Shown here: piece after piece, positions 27,216 to 36,376 of the stretch
Layout: every line of letters begins with the position of its first letter
How positions within the stretch are numbered: position 1 is the first letter of the stretch
NCBI RefSeq assembly: GCF_017254865.1
Contig: NZ_JAFKCV010000001.1
Span: 62,001-126,000, forward strand
Source: Bowmanella dokdonensis
GTDB taxonomy: Bacteria > Pseudomonadota > Gammaproteobacteria > Enterobacterales > Alteromonadaceae
DNA: 64,000 nucleotides
Direction of reading: 5' to 3'
The notes under the pieces: generated by a model
Database searches by the model: none
What the model was told of the DNA's origin: nothing
The model's input: only the letters and a program-made list of their open reading frames with translations
Translations under genes and position numbers: made by a program

Positions 27216-29051
27216 TTAGTCGGCGCTTCTTGAAGCCCGCTTACGCTCGTTTTCCGTCAGTAGCTTCTTGCGCAGACGGATATGATGAGGTGTCACTTCC
27301 ACCAGTTCATCGTCGTCGATAAACTCCAGGGCCCGCTCCAGGGTCATCCTGATGGGGGGGGTCAGAGTCAGCGCCTCATCCGTGCCGGCGGCGCGGATGT
27401 TGGTCAGCTGCTTGCCCTTCAGACAGTTGACCGTCAGGTCGTTGTCACGGCTGTGGATACCGATGATCTGGCCTTCGTACACTTCTGCACCATGGCCGAT
27501 AAACAGGCGTCCACGTTCCTGCAGGTTAAACAGGGCATAGGCCAGGGCCTTGCCTTTACCGTTGGAGATCAGTACGCCGTTGTTGCGCTGGCCGATACGT
27601 CCGCCCGCGTGGGGCAGATATTCGGAAAACGTATGATAGAGCAGACCGGTGCCGGAGGTCAGGGTCATGAAGTCGGTCTGGAAGCCAATCAGGCCGCGGC
27701 TGGGAACCAGAAAGTCCAGCCGCACCCGGCCCTTGCCGTCCGGATTCATGTCGCGCATTTCCGCCTTGCGCAAACCCAGTTGTTCCATAATGGAACCCTG
27801 GTGCTCTTCCTCGATATCCACTGTCATGGTCTCGTAGGGCTCAAGAAGCTGATCACCCTCTTTCTTAAGGATCACTTCCGGGCGTGATACGGCCAGTTCA
27901 TAACCTTCACGACGCATGTTTTCGATCAGCACGCCAAGGTGCAGCTCACCACGGCCCGAGACGCGGAATTTGTCCGGATCGGCAGTCTCTTCAACCCGCA
28001 GGGCCACGTTGTGTTTCAGTTCGGTCTGCAGTCTCTCCAGGATCTGGCGAGAGGTAACAAACTTACCGTCCAGACCGGCAAAGGGTGAGGTGTTAACCTG
28101 AAAGGTCATGGTCACCGTAGGCTCGTCAACAGTCAGCGCCGGCAAGGCTTCGACATTGTCCACCGCACACACGGTGTCAGAAATCTTCAGTTCGCCCAGG
28201 CCGCTGATGGCAACAATATCACCGGCGCTGGCACTGTCTTCCTCGTAGCGGTCCAGTCCCAGGTAACCGAATACCTGGCCAATCTTGCCGTTACGTTTCT
28301 TGCCGTCGGCACCGATGACAGTGACCTGCTGGTTGACCTTGACCTGGCCGCGTTTGATACGGCCAATACCGATAATGCCCAGGTAGCTGGAGTAGTCCAA
28401 CTGGGAGATCTGCATTTGCAGGGGGCCTTCAGGATCGGCGTTGGGTGGGGACACCTGATCGACAATGGCCTGGAACAGGGGGGTCATATCGCCGCCCTGG
28501 GCACTTTCATCCAGGCTGGCCCAACCTTGCAGGGCCGAGGCATAAATCACCGGAAAATCCAGTTGCTTGTCGTTGGCGCCCAGGTTGTCGAACAGATCGA
28601 ACACCTGATCCATCACCCAGTCAGGGCGGGCGCCGGGACGGTCGATCTTGTTGATGACCAGGATAGGGTTCAGCCCGTGGGCAAAGGCTTTCTGGGTCAC
28701 AAAACGGGTTTGGGGCATGGGGCCGTCAACCGCATCCACCAGCAACAATACAGAGTCGGCCATGGACAAGACCCGCTCAACCTCGCCACCGAAGTCGGCG
28801 TGACCGGGGGTGTCCAGGATGTTGATCCGGTAGTCCTGCCAGTTAATAGCGGTGTTTTTGGCCAGGATGGTAATGCCACGCTCTTTTTCCAGGGCATTTG
28901 AGTCCATGACACGTTCGTCTGTGCCCTTGCGGCTGTCCAGTGTCCCGGATTGCTGCAGCAGCTTGTCCACCAGGGTGGTCTTGCCGTGGTCAACGTGGGC
29001 GATAATGGCGATATTCCTCAATTTCTCCAATGAGGTGTGTTGTGAACTCAT
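27216..29051 (-). CDS. typA: Ribosome-associated GTPase TypA/BipA
   Basis: A 611-residue translational GTPase. G motifs are intact: [31 protein letters not shown] and NKIDRPGA, followed by the EF-G-like domains and the BipA-specific C-terminal domain ending [19 protein letters not shown]. BipA assists 50S assembly and stress responses, especially at low temperature. Monocistronic, with its own terminator. It is transcribed divergently from glnA, which is also the arrangement in E. coli. Confidence 0.96.
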   Translation of the reverse strand: MSSQHTSLEKLRNIAIIAHVDHGKTTLVDKLLQQSGTLDSRKGTDERVMDSNALEKERGITILAKNTAINWQDYRINILDTPGHADFGGEVERVLSMADSVLLLVDAVDGPMPQTRFVTQKAFAHGLNPILVINKIDRPGARPDWVMDQVFDLFDNLGANDKQLDFPVIYASALQGWASLDESAQGGDMTPLFQAIVDQVSPPNADPEGPLQMQISQLDYSSYLGIIGIGRIKRGQVKVNQQVTVIGADGKKRNGKIGQVFGYLGLDRYEEDSASAGDIVAISGLGELKISDTVCAVDNVEALPALTVDEPTVTMTFQVNTSPFAGLDGKFVTSRQILERLQTELKHNVALRVEETADPDKFRVSGRGELHLGVLIENMRREGYELAVSRPEVILKKEGDQLLEPYETMTVDIEEEHQGSIMEQLGLRKAEMRDMNPDGKGRVRLDFLVPSRGLIGFQTDFMTLTSGTGLLYHTFSEYLPHAGGRIGQRNNGVLISNGKGKALAYALFNLQERGRLFIGHGAEVYEGQIIGIHSRDNDLTVNCLKGKQLTNIRAAGTDEALTLTPPIRMTLERALEFIDDDELVEVTPHHIRLRKKLLTENERKRASRSAD

Positions 29052-29308
29052 CTGATTCTCTCTTGGTGGCGTGGGGTGGTTGACGAGGTCTGTGACGCCG
29101 CAACCGGACTAGCTTGTTTCCTGGCCAGCTTCCTGTCCCAGGTGGTGATTTTTCAAGCACCTTTTTACAGGCGGCGGATTGTACAGGGTTTGTCATGTCA
29201 TTGCGATGACACATTATAGATTAGCGGGTGTTTTTTAAGCCAGCCGTTGCGTGGGGGAAGAAATGCGCTACCTTTAGTTGCATCCTGATGGCGCGCCAGG
29301 GTCAAATT

Positions 29309-29335
29309 GGTGCAGGTATGCACCAGATTGGTGCA
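29309..29335. promoter_or_regulatory. NtrC binding site upstream of glnA
   Basis: TGCACC-AGATT-GGTGCA at 29319-29335 is a perfect 6-5-6 inverted repeat that matches the NtrC consensus. A second, overlapping opposed repeat GGTGCA-GGTA-TGCACC begins at 29309. The centre lies about 108 bases upstream of the start site predicted from the sigma-54 promoter, the same spacing as the strong enhancer site at E. coli glnA. Confidence 0.85.
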
Positions 29336-29397
29336 TTGTGTTCGCCGGTAAATATACCGTGTCCCGGCGCCTGACCATTTTAAGCGGTCTGTAACGG

Positions 29398-29434
29398 TGC
29401 AAGGGAGTTGGCACGATAATCGCTTTCCCTTGCA
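29398..29434. repeat. 9-bp inverted repeat flanking the glnA sigma-54 promoter
   Basis: TGCAAGGGA (29398-29406) and TCCCTTGCA (29426-29434) are exact reverse complements with the sigma-54 promoter between them. This could be a hairpin in read-through RNA, a cruciform, or a binding site for a further regulator that competes with RNA polymerase. Confidence 0.55.
29409..29426 (+). promoter_or_regulatory. Sigma-54 promoter of glnA
   Basis: TGGCACGATAATCGCTTT has the invariant GG (29410-29411) and GC (29422-29423) separated by exactly 10 bases. It sits about 55 bases before the glnA ATG, with an NtrC enhancer site upstream, so nitrogen-limited expression is expected. Confidence 0.85.
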
Positions 29435-29476
29435 TCAAGCGATTTTGCCCTTTGAATACTCAACCTGGAGGACATA

Positions 29477-30886
29477 ATGTCTGTAGAAAAGGCCTTAGAC
29501 CTTATCAAAGAAAGTGAAGCCAAGTTTGTTGATCTGCGTTTTACCGATACAAAAGGTAAAGAGCAGCACGTTTCCATTCCTGCCTCTCTCGTTGACGAAG
29601 AGTTTTTCGAGGAAGGCAAGATGTTCGACGGTTCCTCCATTTCCGGTTGGAAAGGCATTAACGAGTCAGACATGATCCTGATGCCGGATGCTGAGTCCGC
29701 TGTATTGGATCCGTTTTCCGAAGAGACTCAGGTCAATATCCGCTGCGACATCGTCGAGCCAACCTCCATGCAGGGGTATGACAGGGATCCGCGCTCCGTG
29801 GCCAAGCGCGCCGAGGAGTACTTGAAATCCACCGGTATCGGCGACACCGTACTGTTCGGTCCTGAGCCGGAATTCTTTATGTTCGACGACATCCGTTTCC
29901 ACACGGATATGGCCGGTTCTTTCTATGAAATCGACTCCATGGAAGCCAAGTGGAATTCCGGAGTGGAATTCGAAGGCGGAAACATGGGGCACCGTCCAGG
30001 CGTTAAAGGCGGCTACTTCCCTGTTCCACCGGTCGATTCCGCCCACGATATCCGTGCCGCCATGTGTCTGGTCATGGAAGAAATGGGCCTGCATATCGAA
30101 GCCCACCACCACGAGGTGGCCACTGCCGGTCAGAATGAGATCGCCTGTCGCTTCAATACCCTGGTGAAGAAAGCCGACGAGGTGCAGATTTATAAATATG
30201 TGGTGCATAACGTGGCCGATGCCTACGGCAAGACCGCGACCTTTATGCCCAAGCCGCTGGTAGGTGACAACGGTTCCGGCATGCATGTGCACCAGTCCAT
30301 CAGCAAGGATGGCGTGAATATTTTTGCCGGTGACAAATATGCCGGTCTGTCCGAGGAAGCGCTGTACTATATCGGCGGTATCATTAAGCACGCCCGTGCC
30401 CTGAACGCCTTCACCAACCCGTCCACCAACTCATACAAGCGTCTGGTGCCCGGCTTCGAAGCCCCTGTGATGCTGGCATACTCTGCCCGTAACCGCAGCG
30501 CTTCAATCCGTATTCCCCATGTTTCCAGCGCCAAGGCCCGTCGTATTGAGGTACGCTTCCCGGATCCGGCAGCCAACCCCTATCTGGCCTTTACTGCCAT
30601 GATGATGGCCGGCCTGGACGGTATCCGTAACAAGATTCACCCCGGCGATGCCATGGACAAGGATCTGTATGACCTGCCTGCCGAGGAAGCCAAAGACATC
30701 CCCACCGTGTCTCATACACTGGAAATGGCGCTGGATGCCCTGGATGCGGATCGCGATTTCCTCAAAGAAGGCGGCGTAATGAGCGACGATATGATCGATG
30801 CCTATATCGGTCTGAAGCGCGCCGAAGTGGAAAAGCTGGCCATGACCACGCACCCTATCGAATTCGATATGTACTACAGCGTATAA
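29477..30886 (+). CDS. glnA: Glutamine synthetase type I
   Basis: Makes glutamine from glutamate, ammonia and ATP; forms cytosolic dodecamers. The 469-residue product has FDGSSISGW, the metal and substrate motifs PEPEFFMFD and [13 protein letters not shown], and [10 protein letters not shown]. The adenylylation site Tyr398 in [10 protein letters not shown] indicates GlnE control of activity. The ATG follows TGGAGGA. Expression is likely from the sigma-54/NtrC promoter upstream. Confidence 0.97.
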   Translation: MSVEKALDLIKESEAKFVDLRFTDTKGKEQHVSIPASLVDEEFFEEGKMFDGSSISGWKGINESDMILMPDAESAVLDPFSEETQVNIRCDIVEPTSMQGYDRDPRSVAKRAEEYLKSTGIGDTVLFGPEPEFFMFDDIRFHTDMAGSFYEIDSMEAKWNSGVEFEGGNMGHRPGVKGGYFPVPPVDSAHDIRAAMCLVMEEMGLHIEAHHHEVATAGQNEIACRFNTLVKKADEVQIYKYVVHNVADAYGKTATFMPKPLVGDNGSGMHVHQSISKDGVNIFAGDKYAGLSEEALYYIGGIIKHARALNAFTNPSTNSYKRLVPGFEAPVMLAYSARNRSASIRIPHVSSAKARRIEVRFPDPAANPYLAFTAMMMAGLDGIRNKIHPGDAMDKDLYDLPAEEAKDIPTVSHTLEMALDALDADRDFLKEGGVMSDDMIDAYIGLKRAEVEKLAMTTHPIEFDMYYSV

Positions 30887-30908
30887 GCTGGTCTGAAATC
30901 CTATTCCA

Positions 30909-30935
30909 AGCCCGCGTCATGCGGGCTTTTTTTTT
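30909..30935 (+). terminator. Intrinsic terminator of glnA
   Basis: AGCCCGC (30909-30915) and GCGGGCT (30921-30927) form a stem with loop GTCAT, followed by nine T (30927-30935). Placed 22 bases past the glnA stop; ntrBC is therefore partly insulated from glnA. Confidence 0.92.
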
Positions 30936-30987
30936 AACAGTAACAGCGGCTACACTCTCAGGAGAGGCAAACCGGAATCACCATGGT

Positions 30988-31503
30988 ATGAAGATTTATA
31001 GCTTACTCCTGTTATTGCTGATATCGACGGTCCAGGCCGCCACCTTATATAAGCTGGTTAAGGCCGATGGTACGGTGGTGTTTACCGATCAGCCGGTCGA
31101 GGGCGCCGTGCCTGTGGATCTGCCACAGATCAATACTGCCAAACCTCTCGCCGCCAAGCCTGTGGTGCCGCCGCCTGATGCCAGATCGTCCAGGCCCCAG
31201 GTGCAATACCAGGTCGCCATCACTACTCCGGCACCTGAAGCGACCCTGCGTGATAACCTGGGGCGGGTGCAGATCCAGGCCAGCGTGCAGCCCGACCCAC
31301 GGGGCGCCGGGAGTTACCAGCTGCTGCTGGATGGCAAGGTGGTCGAGACCAGCCCCTCCCCGGGTTTTTCCCTTTCAGGGGTGAATCGTGGCGAACACAG
31401 CATTCAGGTCAACTTCCTCAGCAATTCGGGCAAGATCCTTGCATCGTCCCCTCAACAAGTCTTTTACCTGCATCAGGCTTCTGCCCTGATAAACCCCAGG
31501 TAG
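30988..31503 (+). CDS. DUF4124-domain exported protein
   Basis: A 171-residue protein with a signal peptide (MKIYSLLLLLLISTVQA) followed by a DUF4124 domain (LYKLVKADGTVVFTDQPVEGA, near residues 20-40), a Pro-rich linker, and an Ig-like beta-rich C-terminal half (about 80-165). DUF4124 genes between glnA and ntrB are common in Alteromonadales. Function is unknown; envelope location is indicated. The ATG at 30988 follows only a weak GGA site. Confidence 0.78.
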   Translation: MKIYSLLLLLLISTVQAATLYKLVKADGTVVFTDQPVEGAVPVDLPQINTAKPLAAKPVVPPPDARSSRPQVQYQVAITTPAPEATLRDNLGRVQIQASVQPDPRGAGSYQLLLDGKVVETSPSPGFSLSGVNRGEHSIQVNFLSNSGKILASSPQQVFYLHQASALINPR

Positions 31504-31556
31504 TTCGCCTGCCAACTGTTGGCAGCGTCCTGACATAAAGCATGCTAAAGTTGTTC

Positions 31557-31573
31557 TGCACCAAAGTGGTGCA
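31557..31573. promoter_or_regulatory. NtrC binding site at the ntrB start region
   Basis: TGCACC-AAAGT-GGTGCA is a perfect 6-5-6 inverted repeat identical in its arms to the glnA enhancer site. It lies within the first codons of the longest ntrB frame and 17 bases before the well-placed TTG start, as expected for NtrC autorepression of the ntrBC promoter, which is known at E. coli glnLp. Confidence 0.8.
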
Positions 31574-31589
31574 GGAAGGAGAAACGGGC

Positions 31590-32672
31590 TTGGCGAGAAA
31601 CGAACAAGGCCAGCATCTGGCCACCACGGAACTGCTGATAGGCAATCTGTCCATTGCCCTGCTTCTGCTGGATGAGTCACTGCGTGTGCAGTTTGCCAAC
31701 CCGGCGGCCGAGTCCTTTTTTGAACAGAGTCGTAACCAACTTGAGGGGCAGGAACTGCGCCGGCTGTTTTTGCAATCCAGTCTGGAGACGGAGCGATTGC
31801 GCAGTGCCCTGGAATTCAGGCAGAGCTTTTCGGACAGTGAGGTGCAGGTCACCTTCGCCGACGGCCGTCACTCGTTGGCAGAGATAACCGTCACCAGCCT
31901 GGAGCAGCAGGGTTCCCCCCGTCTGCTGGTGGAGTTCAAGAAAATAGATAACCTGCGCCGCATCAGCCAGGAAAATCAGCAATGGGCGCAGCAGCAGGCG
32001 GCCCGTGATCTGGTTCGGGGCCTGGCCCATGAGATCAAAAACCCCCTGGGCGGGCTGCGGGGGGCGGCCCAGTTACTGGAGAAGCAACTGAAGGAGCCGG
32101 AGTTACAGGAGTTTACCCGTTTGATCATTGAACAGGCGGATCGGCTGCGTAATCTGGTTGACCGGCTGCTCGGTCCCAACAAACCACCCAATTTTCAGTG
32201 GCACAATCTTCACCGGGTGCTGGAGAAGATCCGCACCCTGCTGAGTCTGGATGAAATAGCCGAAGTGGAGCTGGTACGTGATTACGATCCCAGTATCCCG
32301 GATCTGTGGATTGATGATGAGAAGATCCAGCAGGCGGTGCTGAATATCGCCCGGAATGCGGTCCAGGTGCTCGAAGGCAAGGGTGTTATCCGCTTTATTA
32401 CCCGTATAGAACGCCAGGTGACCATCCATGGCAAACGCTATCCCCTGTGCGCCCAGATCAGGATTATCGATGACGGTCCGGGGATTCCTGAGCGCCTGAA
32501 GGATACGCTGTTCTATCCAATGGTGACAGGTAAGCAGGATGGAACCGGTCTGGGTCTGTCTATCGCCCAGAATCTGATTGATCACCACAGGGGCAAGATT
32601 GAAGTGGAGAGCTGGCCCGGTCACACCGAATTTACCATTTACCTGCCAATCGACAAGAAGGAACCTGCCTGA
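31590..32672 (+). CDS. glnL: Nitrogen regulation sensor kinase NtrB
   Basis: A cytosolic histidine kinase/phosphatase (360 residues) that controls NtrC in response to GlnB. It has an N-terminal PAS domain (about 15-110), the H box GLAHEIKNPLGG with His147, N box LNIARNAVQV, and G boxes DDGPGIPE and GTGLGLSIA. The frame is open to an ATG at 31542, but that ATG lies in an NtrC operator, has no ribosome-binding site, and the TTG at 31590 has AAGGAG nine bases upstream. The TTG start is preferred. Its stop overlaps ntrC (TGATG pattern). Confidence 0.9.
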   Translation: MARNEQGQHLATTELLIGNLSIALLLLDESLRVQFANPAAESFFEQSRNQLEGQELRRLFLQSSLETERLRSALEFRQSFSDSEVQVTFADGRHSLAEITVTSLEQQGSPRLLVEFKKIDNLRRISQENQQWAQQQAARDLVRGLAHEIKNPLGGLRGAAQLLEKQLKEPELQEFTRLIIEQADRLRNLVDRLLGPNKPPNFQWHNLHRVLEKIRTLLSLDEIAEVELVRDYDPSIPDLWIDDEKIQQAVLNIARNAVQVLEGKGVIRFITRIERQVTIHGKRYPLCAQIRIIDDGPGIPERLKDTLFYPMVTGKQDGTGLGLSIAQNLIDHHRGKIEVESWPGHTEFTIYLPIDKKEPA

Positions 32673-34081
32673 TGAGTGTTGCACCAGTCTGGATCGTGGA
32701 TGACGACAGTTCGATTCGATGGGTGCTGCAAAAAGCCCTGCAGACGGCTGAGATTGAATGCTTCAGTTTTGAGAATCCGCAGGATTTGTTGCTGCAACTG
32801 GCTGCCGGGCAACAGCCTGAGGTGATCGTTTCCGATATCCGCATGCCGCAGATGGACGGCATGCAGCTGTTGGAAGAGGTGCATAAACAATTCGCCAATA
32901 TGCCGGTGATTATCATGACGGCCCATTCTGACCTGGACAGCGCCGTTAACGCCTATCAGGGTGGTGCCTTTGAATATCTGCCCAAGCCCTTCGACATTGA
33001 CGATGCAGTCAACCTGGTGAAACGGGCCCTTGCCCATTCCAGGGAGCAGGCCAGACAGCAACAGCGCCAGCCGACGAAAATAGAAACGGAAATCATCGGC
33101 GAAGCGCCGGCCATGCAGGAGGTGTTTCGCGCCATCGGGAGGCTGTCCCGTTCCAGCATCAGCGTATTGATTAATGGTGAGTCCGGCACCGGCAAAGAGC
33201 TGGTGGCCAGGGCGCTTCACAAGCACAGTCCCAGGGCTAAAGCGCCCTTCATTGCGTTGAATATGGCTGCCATACCCACAGATCTTATTGAGTCGGAGCT
33301 GTTCGGCCACGAAAAAGGCGCCTTTACCGGCGCCCAGGGTGCCCGGCAGGGCCGTTTTGAACAGGCCGACGGGGGGACGTTATTTCTGGATGAGATAGGC
33401 GATATGCCGCTGGATGTGCAGACCCGCCTGCTGCGGGTGCTGGCGGACGGCCAGTTTTACCGGGTGGGAGGGCACAATCCGGTGTCGGTGGACGTACGCA
33501 TTATTGCCGCCACCCACCAGAATCTGGAAAAAAGGGTGGCCCAGGGCAAATTCCGCGAGGATCTCTTTCATCGTCTGAACGTTATCCGCATCCATATTCC
33601 CCGTTTGAGTGAGCGGCGTGAGGACATCGGGCCGCTGGCCGAGCATTTCATGGTCAAGGCCGCCAAGGAGCTGGAGGTGGACGCCAAAACCCTGGGCCGG
33701 GACAGCCTGAAGATCCTCAGTCAGTTGCCCTGGCCCGGTAATGTCAGGCAACTGGAAAACCTGTGCCGCTGGCTCACCGTAATGGCCAGTGGCCAGGAGA
33801 TTATTCCCTCGGATCTGCCGCCGGAACTGTATGAACAGCCGCTGGTCAGGGATGAGGCGGGACAGGGCAGCGATTGGCGTGCGCTGTTATCGAGCTGGGC
33901 CGACAAGCAATTACAATCAGGGCAGAAAAACATCCTTAATGACGCAGCCATGAGCTTCGAAAAGATCCTGCTGGAAAGAGCTCTGCACTACACACATGGC
34001 CACAAGCAGGAAGCGGCAAAGCGCCTGGGCTGGGGTCGTAACACCCTGACCCGCAAACTGAAGGAGCTTGGGATTCAGTAG
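32672..34081 (+). CDS. glnG: Nitrogen regulation response regulator NtrC
   Basis: A sigma-54 enhancer-binding activator of 469 residues. Receiver domain with phosphoacceptor Asp55 ([11 protein letters not shown]); AAA+ domain with Walker A GESGTGKE near 169-176 and the sigma-54-contacting GAFTGA at 216-221; C-terminal Fis-type helix-turn-helix ([21 protein letters not shown]). Two candidate NtrC sites lie in this window, at glnA and at ntrB. Confidence 0.96.
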   Translation: MSVAPVWIVDDDSSIRWVLQKALQTAEIECFSFENPQDLLLQLAAGQQPEVIVSDIRMPQMDGMQLLEEVHKQFANMPVIIMTAHSDLDSAVNAYQGGAFEYLPKPFDIDDAVNLVKRALAHSREQARQQQRQPTKIETEIIGEAPAMQEVFRAIGRLSRSSISVLINGESGTGKELVARALHKHSPRAKAPFIALNMAAIPTDLIESELFGHEKGAFTGAQGARQGRFEQADGGTLFLDEIGDMPLDVQTRLLRVLADGQFYRVGGHNPVSVDVRIIAATHQNLEKRVAQGKFREDLFHRLNVIRIHIPRLSERREDIGPLAEHFMVKAAKELEVDAKTLGRDSLKILSQLPWPGNVRQLENLCRWLTVMASGQEIIPSDLPPELYEQPLVRDEAGQGSDWRALLSSWADKQLQSGQKNILNDAAMSFEKILLERALHYTHGHKQEAAKRLGWGRNTLTRKLKELGIQ

Positions 34082-34190
34082 CTTGCCTTTACCTTGTTGG
34101 GCAGCGCCAGTCAGCGCGACGAGCCCGCCTTGTTAAGGAGACAGGAAGGGCTACCTTTAAGAGTCCTGATCGCTTTAACAAGGAATGCAG

Positions 34191-35378
34191 ATGAAGCTGG
34201 CGATATTGTCCTGTGAACCGGATAACTACAGTTCACGCAGATTACGTGAAACGGCCGAAGCGCGCGGCCATGAAGTGAAAATTCTCAACACCCTAAAGTT
34301 TGCCATGGATCTTGAGCGTGGCACGCCGGCTCTGTATTTCCGCCAGAAACAACTGACCGACTATGATGCGGTTTTGCCCCGAATCGGCGCCTCCATTACC
34401 TACTATGGAACGGCAGTGGTCCGGCAGTTCCAGGAGATGGGCGTGTTCTGTGCCAACAGCGCCCATGGCATTCTCAACTCCAGGGACAAACTGAGGTCCC
34501 TGCAATACCTCAGCCGTCATCATATCGGCATTCCCAAGACCAACTTTGTCAGGGACAAGAAAGATGTGCTGCCTTCAATCGAGCGTGTCGGCGGCGCGCC
34601 GGTGATTATCAAACTCATCGAGGGTACCCAGGGCATTGGTGTGCTGCTGGCGGAGAGCACCAAAACCGCTGAAGCCATTATCGAACTGCTGCAAAGCCAG
34701 AAGCAGAATGTGCTGGTGCAGAAGTTTGTCGCCGAGAGTAAAGGCAAGGATATCCGCGCCATAGTAGTGGGAAACCGGGTGGTGGCCGCCATGCGCCGTG
34801 TTGCCCAGGGGCAGGAGTTTCGCAGTAATGTGCACCGTGGCGGGATTGCTGAGGCGGTGGAACTGGATGATCGCTATATTGAAACAGCTATCCGCGCCAC
34901 TCAGATTCTTGGCCTGCAGATAGCGGGTGTCGATATGCTTGAAAGCAAGGAAGGGCCCCAGGTGATGGAAGTGAACTCCTCTCCCGGGCTGGAAGGCATC
35001 GAAAGTTGTACCCATCTGGATATTGCCGGCGCCATTATCGACTATATCGGCGCCCAGGTGGACTTTCCCGAAATCGATATTCGCCAGCGACTGACCGTCA
35101 GCAAGGGCTATGGCGTTACGGAGATTTACGTGCCAGAAGGGTCCTATCTGGTCGGTAAAACCCTTACCGGGTCAGGCCTTTACGATCTGGACATCAATGT
35201 GCTGACGCTTTACCGGGGACATAAAGTCATCCCCAATCCCAAGGCATCCAGGGTTATCGAAGCCAACGACAAACTATTGTGTTTCGGCAAACAGGAATCC
35301 ATGCGCACCCTGATTCCGAAAAAGACGGTGCAAAATCGCAGTCCGCAAATCCAGCACCTGCCAGACGATGTCAACTGA
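34191..35378 (+). CDS. Second RimK-type ATP-grasp glutamate ligase fused to an RCK_C (TrkA_C) domain
   Basis: A 395-residue protein. Residues 1 to about 295 are RimK-like: [69 protein letters not shown]. Residues about 303-372 (VTEIYVPEGSYLVGKTLTGS to ANDKLLCFGKQESM) read as an RCK_C domain, a small ligand-binding module of potassium-channel regulators. E. coli RimK lacks it. The ATG at 34191 has AAGGA at six bases; an ATG two codons earlier is too close. It lies 109 bases after ntrC. It may modify a target other than S6 and be allosterically controlled; ligand and target are unknown. Confidence 0.85.
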   Translation: MKLAILSCEPDNYSSRRLRETAEARGHEVKILNTLKFAMDLERGTPALYFRQKQLTDYDAVLPRIGASITYYGTAVVRQFQEMGVFCANSAHGILNSRDKLRSLQYLSRHHIGIPKTNFVRDKKDVLPSIERVGGAPVIIKLIEGTQGIGVLLAESTKTAEAIIELLQSQKQNVLVQKFVAESKGKDIRAIVVGNRVVAAMRRVAQGQEFRSNVHRGGIAEAVELDDRYIETAIRATQILGLQIAGVDMLESKEGPQVMEVNSSPGLEGIESCTHLDIAGAIIDYIGAQVDFPEIDIRQRLTVSKGYGVTEIYVPEGSYLVGKTLTGSGLYDLDINVLTLYRGHKVIPNPKASRVIEANDKLLCFGKQESMRTLIPKKTVQNRSPQIQHLPDDVN

Positions 35379-35422
35379 CCAAAACAGGCCTGGCGCCAAT
35401 CAGCGTGTCCGGCAGGCTGCCT

Positions 35423-35842
35423 TCAGGAGCCGGGTATCTGCGCGATACATTCCACTTCCACCCTGGCATTGAGGGCCAGTCCGGCGGCGGCAAAAGCGCT
35501 GCGCGCCGGGTAGGGCTGTTCGAAGAACTGCACGTAGATCCGGTTGAAGCTGGCCCATTCGCCGATATCGGCCAGCATGACCGTGCACTTGACGATATCC
35601 CCCATATCCAACCCATGTTTTTCCAGGACCTGGCGGATATTCTCCATGGTTTGCCTGGCTTCGGGTTCGATCCCCCCGGCGACCAGCTCTGACTTGCCCG
35701 GTAATGTGCCTATCTGCCCGGCCAGAAACAGCAGGTTGCCCGCCTGGCGGGCTTCGGAGAACGGCAATACTGTAGGAGCGGCCCCGGAGGGGGAGGCGTA
35801 TAAGACCAGCAGGCCCAGAAGTATCAATTGTAATAGGCGCAT
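35423..35842 (-). CDS. Exported RidA/YjgF-family protein
   Basis: A 139-residue RidA-fold protein. The core is recognisable: FSEARQAGNLLFLAGQIG, EARQTMENIRQVLEKHGLDMGDIVKCTVMLADI, and PARSAFAAAGLALNARVEVECIA; the enamine-deaminase Arg (PARSA) is present. Unlike cytosolic RidA it begins with a signal peptide (MRLLQLILLGLLVLYASPSGAA), so it acts in the periplasm. The ATG at 35842 follows AAGGA. Upstream on the same strand is a cupin. Confidence 0.85.
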   Translation of the reverse strand: MRLLQLILLGLLVLYASPSGAAPTVLPFSEARQAGNLLFLAGQIGTLPGKSELVAGGIEPEARQTMENIRQVLEKHGLDMGDIVKCTVMLADIGEWASFNRIYVQFFEQPYPARSAFAAAGLALNARVEVECIAQIPGS

Positions 35843-35905
35843 GATTTTTCCTTTATCTGACAGTACGGCGGCAGGGAGGTCCCGCAGCGCCCGGAGCGGA
35901 TACAT

Positions 35906-36211
35906 TCAGCGAAACCAGAGTTCGATTTCATCGGTTTCCACCTCGAAACGCGCTGCGTGCTCCTTGTGGGCCGGCACATGGTACCATTGGCCGACGCCAA
36001 TGCGCCTCTCCTGGCCGTCCATCCAAAGGATAAGTTCACCTTTGGTGATCACACCGTGATTGTCTGTATCATGTCTGTGAGGCGGGATTTCGGTACCGGC
36101 CGGATAGGAGGCAAACAATACGTCACTGCCTTTGGCTTCCAGCCTGTAGGCGTCAAACCTGCCGTCGTAAAGGGGAAGGGTCTTGATTCTGTCTGGATAA
36201 CTGCCTGCCAT
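35906..36211 (-). CDS. Small cupin-domain protein
   Basis: A 101-residue single-domain cupin. Motif 1 reads FASYPAGTEIPPHRHDTDNHGVITKGE with two metal-binding His and a Glu-like position; motif 2 follows near VGQWYHVPAHKEHAARF. The ATG at 36211 follows AAGGA, so the frame to 36316 is not used. Probably co-transcribed with the RidA gene 63 bases downstream. Substrate is unknown. Confidence 0.8.
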   Translation of the reverse strand: MAGSYPDRIKTLPLYDGRFDAYRLEAKGSDVLFASYPAGTEIPPHRHDTDNHGVITKGELILWMDGQERRIGVGQWYHVPAHKEHAARFEVETDEIELWFR

Positions 36212-36376
36212 GTTGCTTCCTTGTTGTCCTGGTATGTTATTCCGACCCCATGGCCGGATGAATTGTTGTATCCCGAAGGCGGCGCAGCAGTCAATGGCAT
36301 AAATACGCACTGCCATGCAGACGCCCTTCGATGACCAGCGAATCCAGCAAACAGCACTTGCAGTGTTGTTCCATTG

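Noticed and set aside
29388-29402. Second NtrC half-site close to the sigma-54 promoter
   Set aside because: Only a single GGTGCA half is present without its partner at the right spacing, so it was not annotated.
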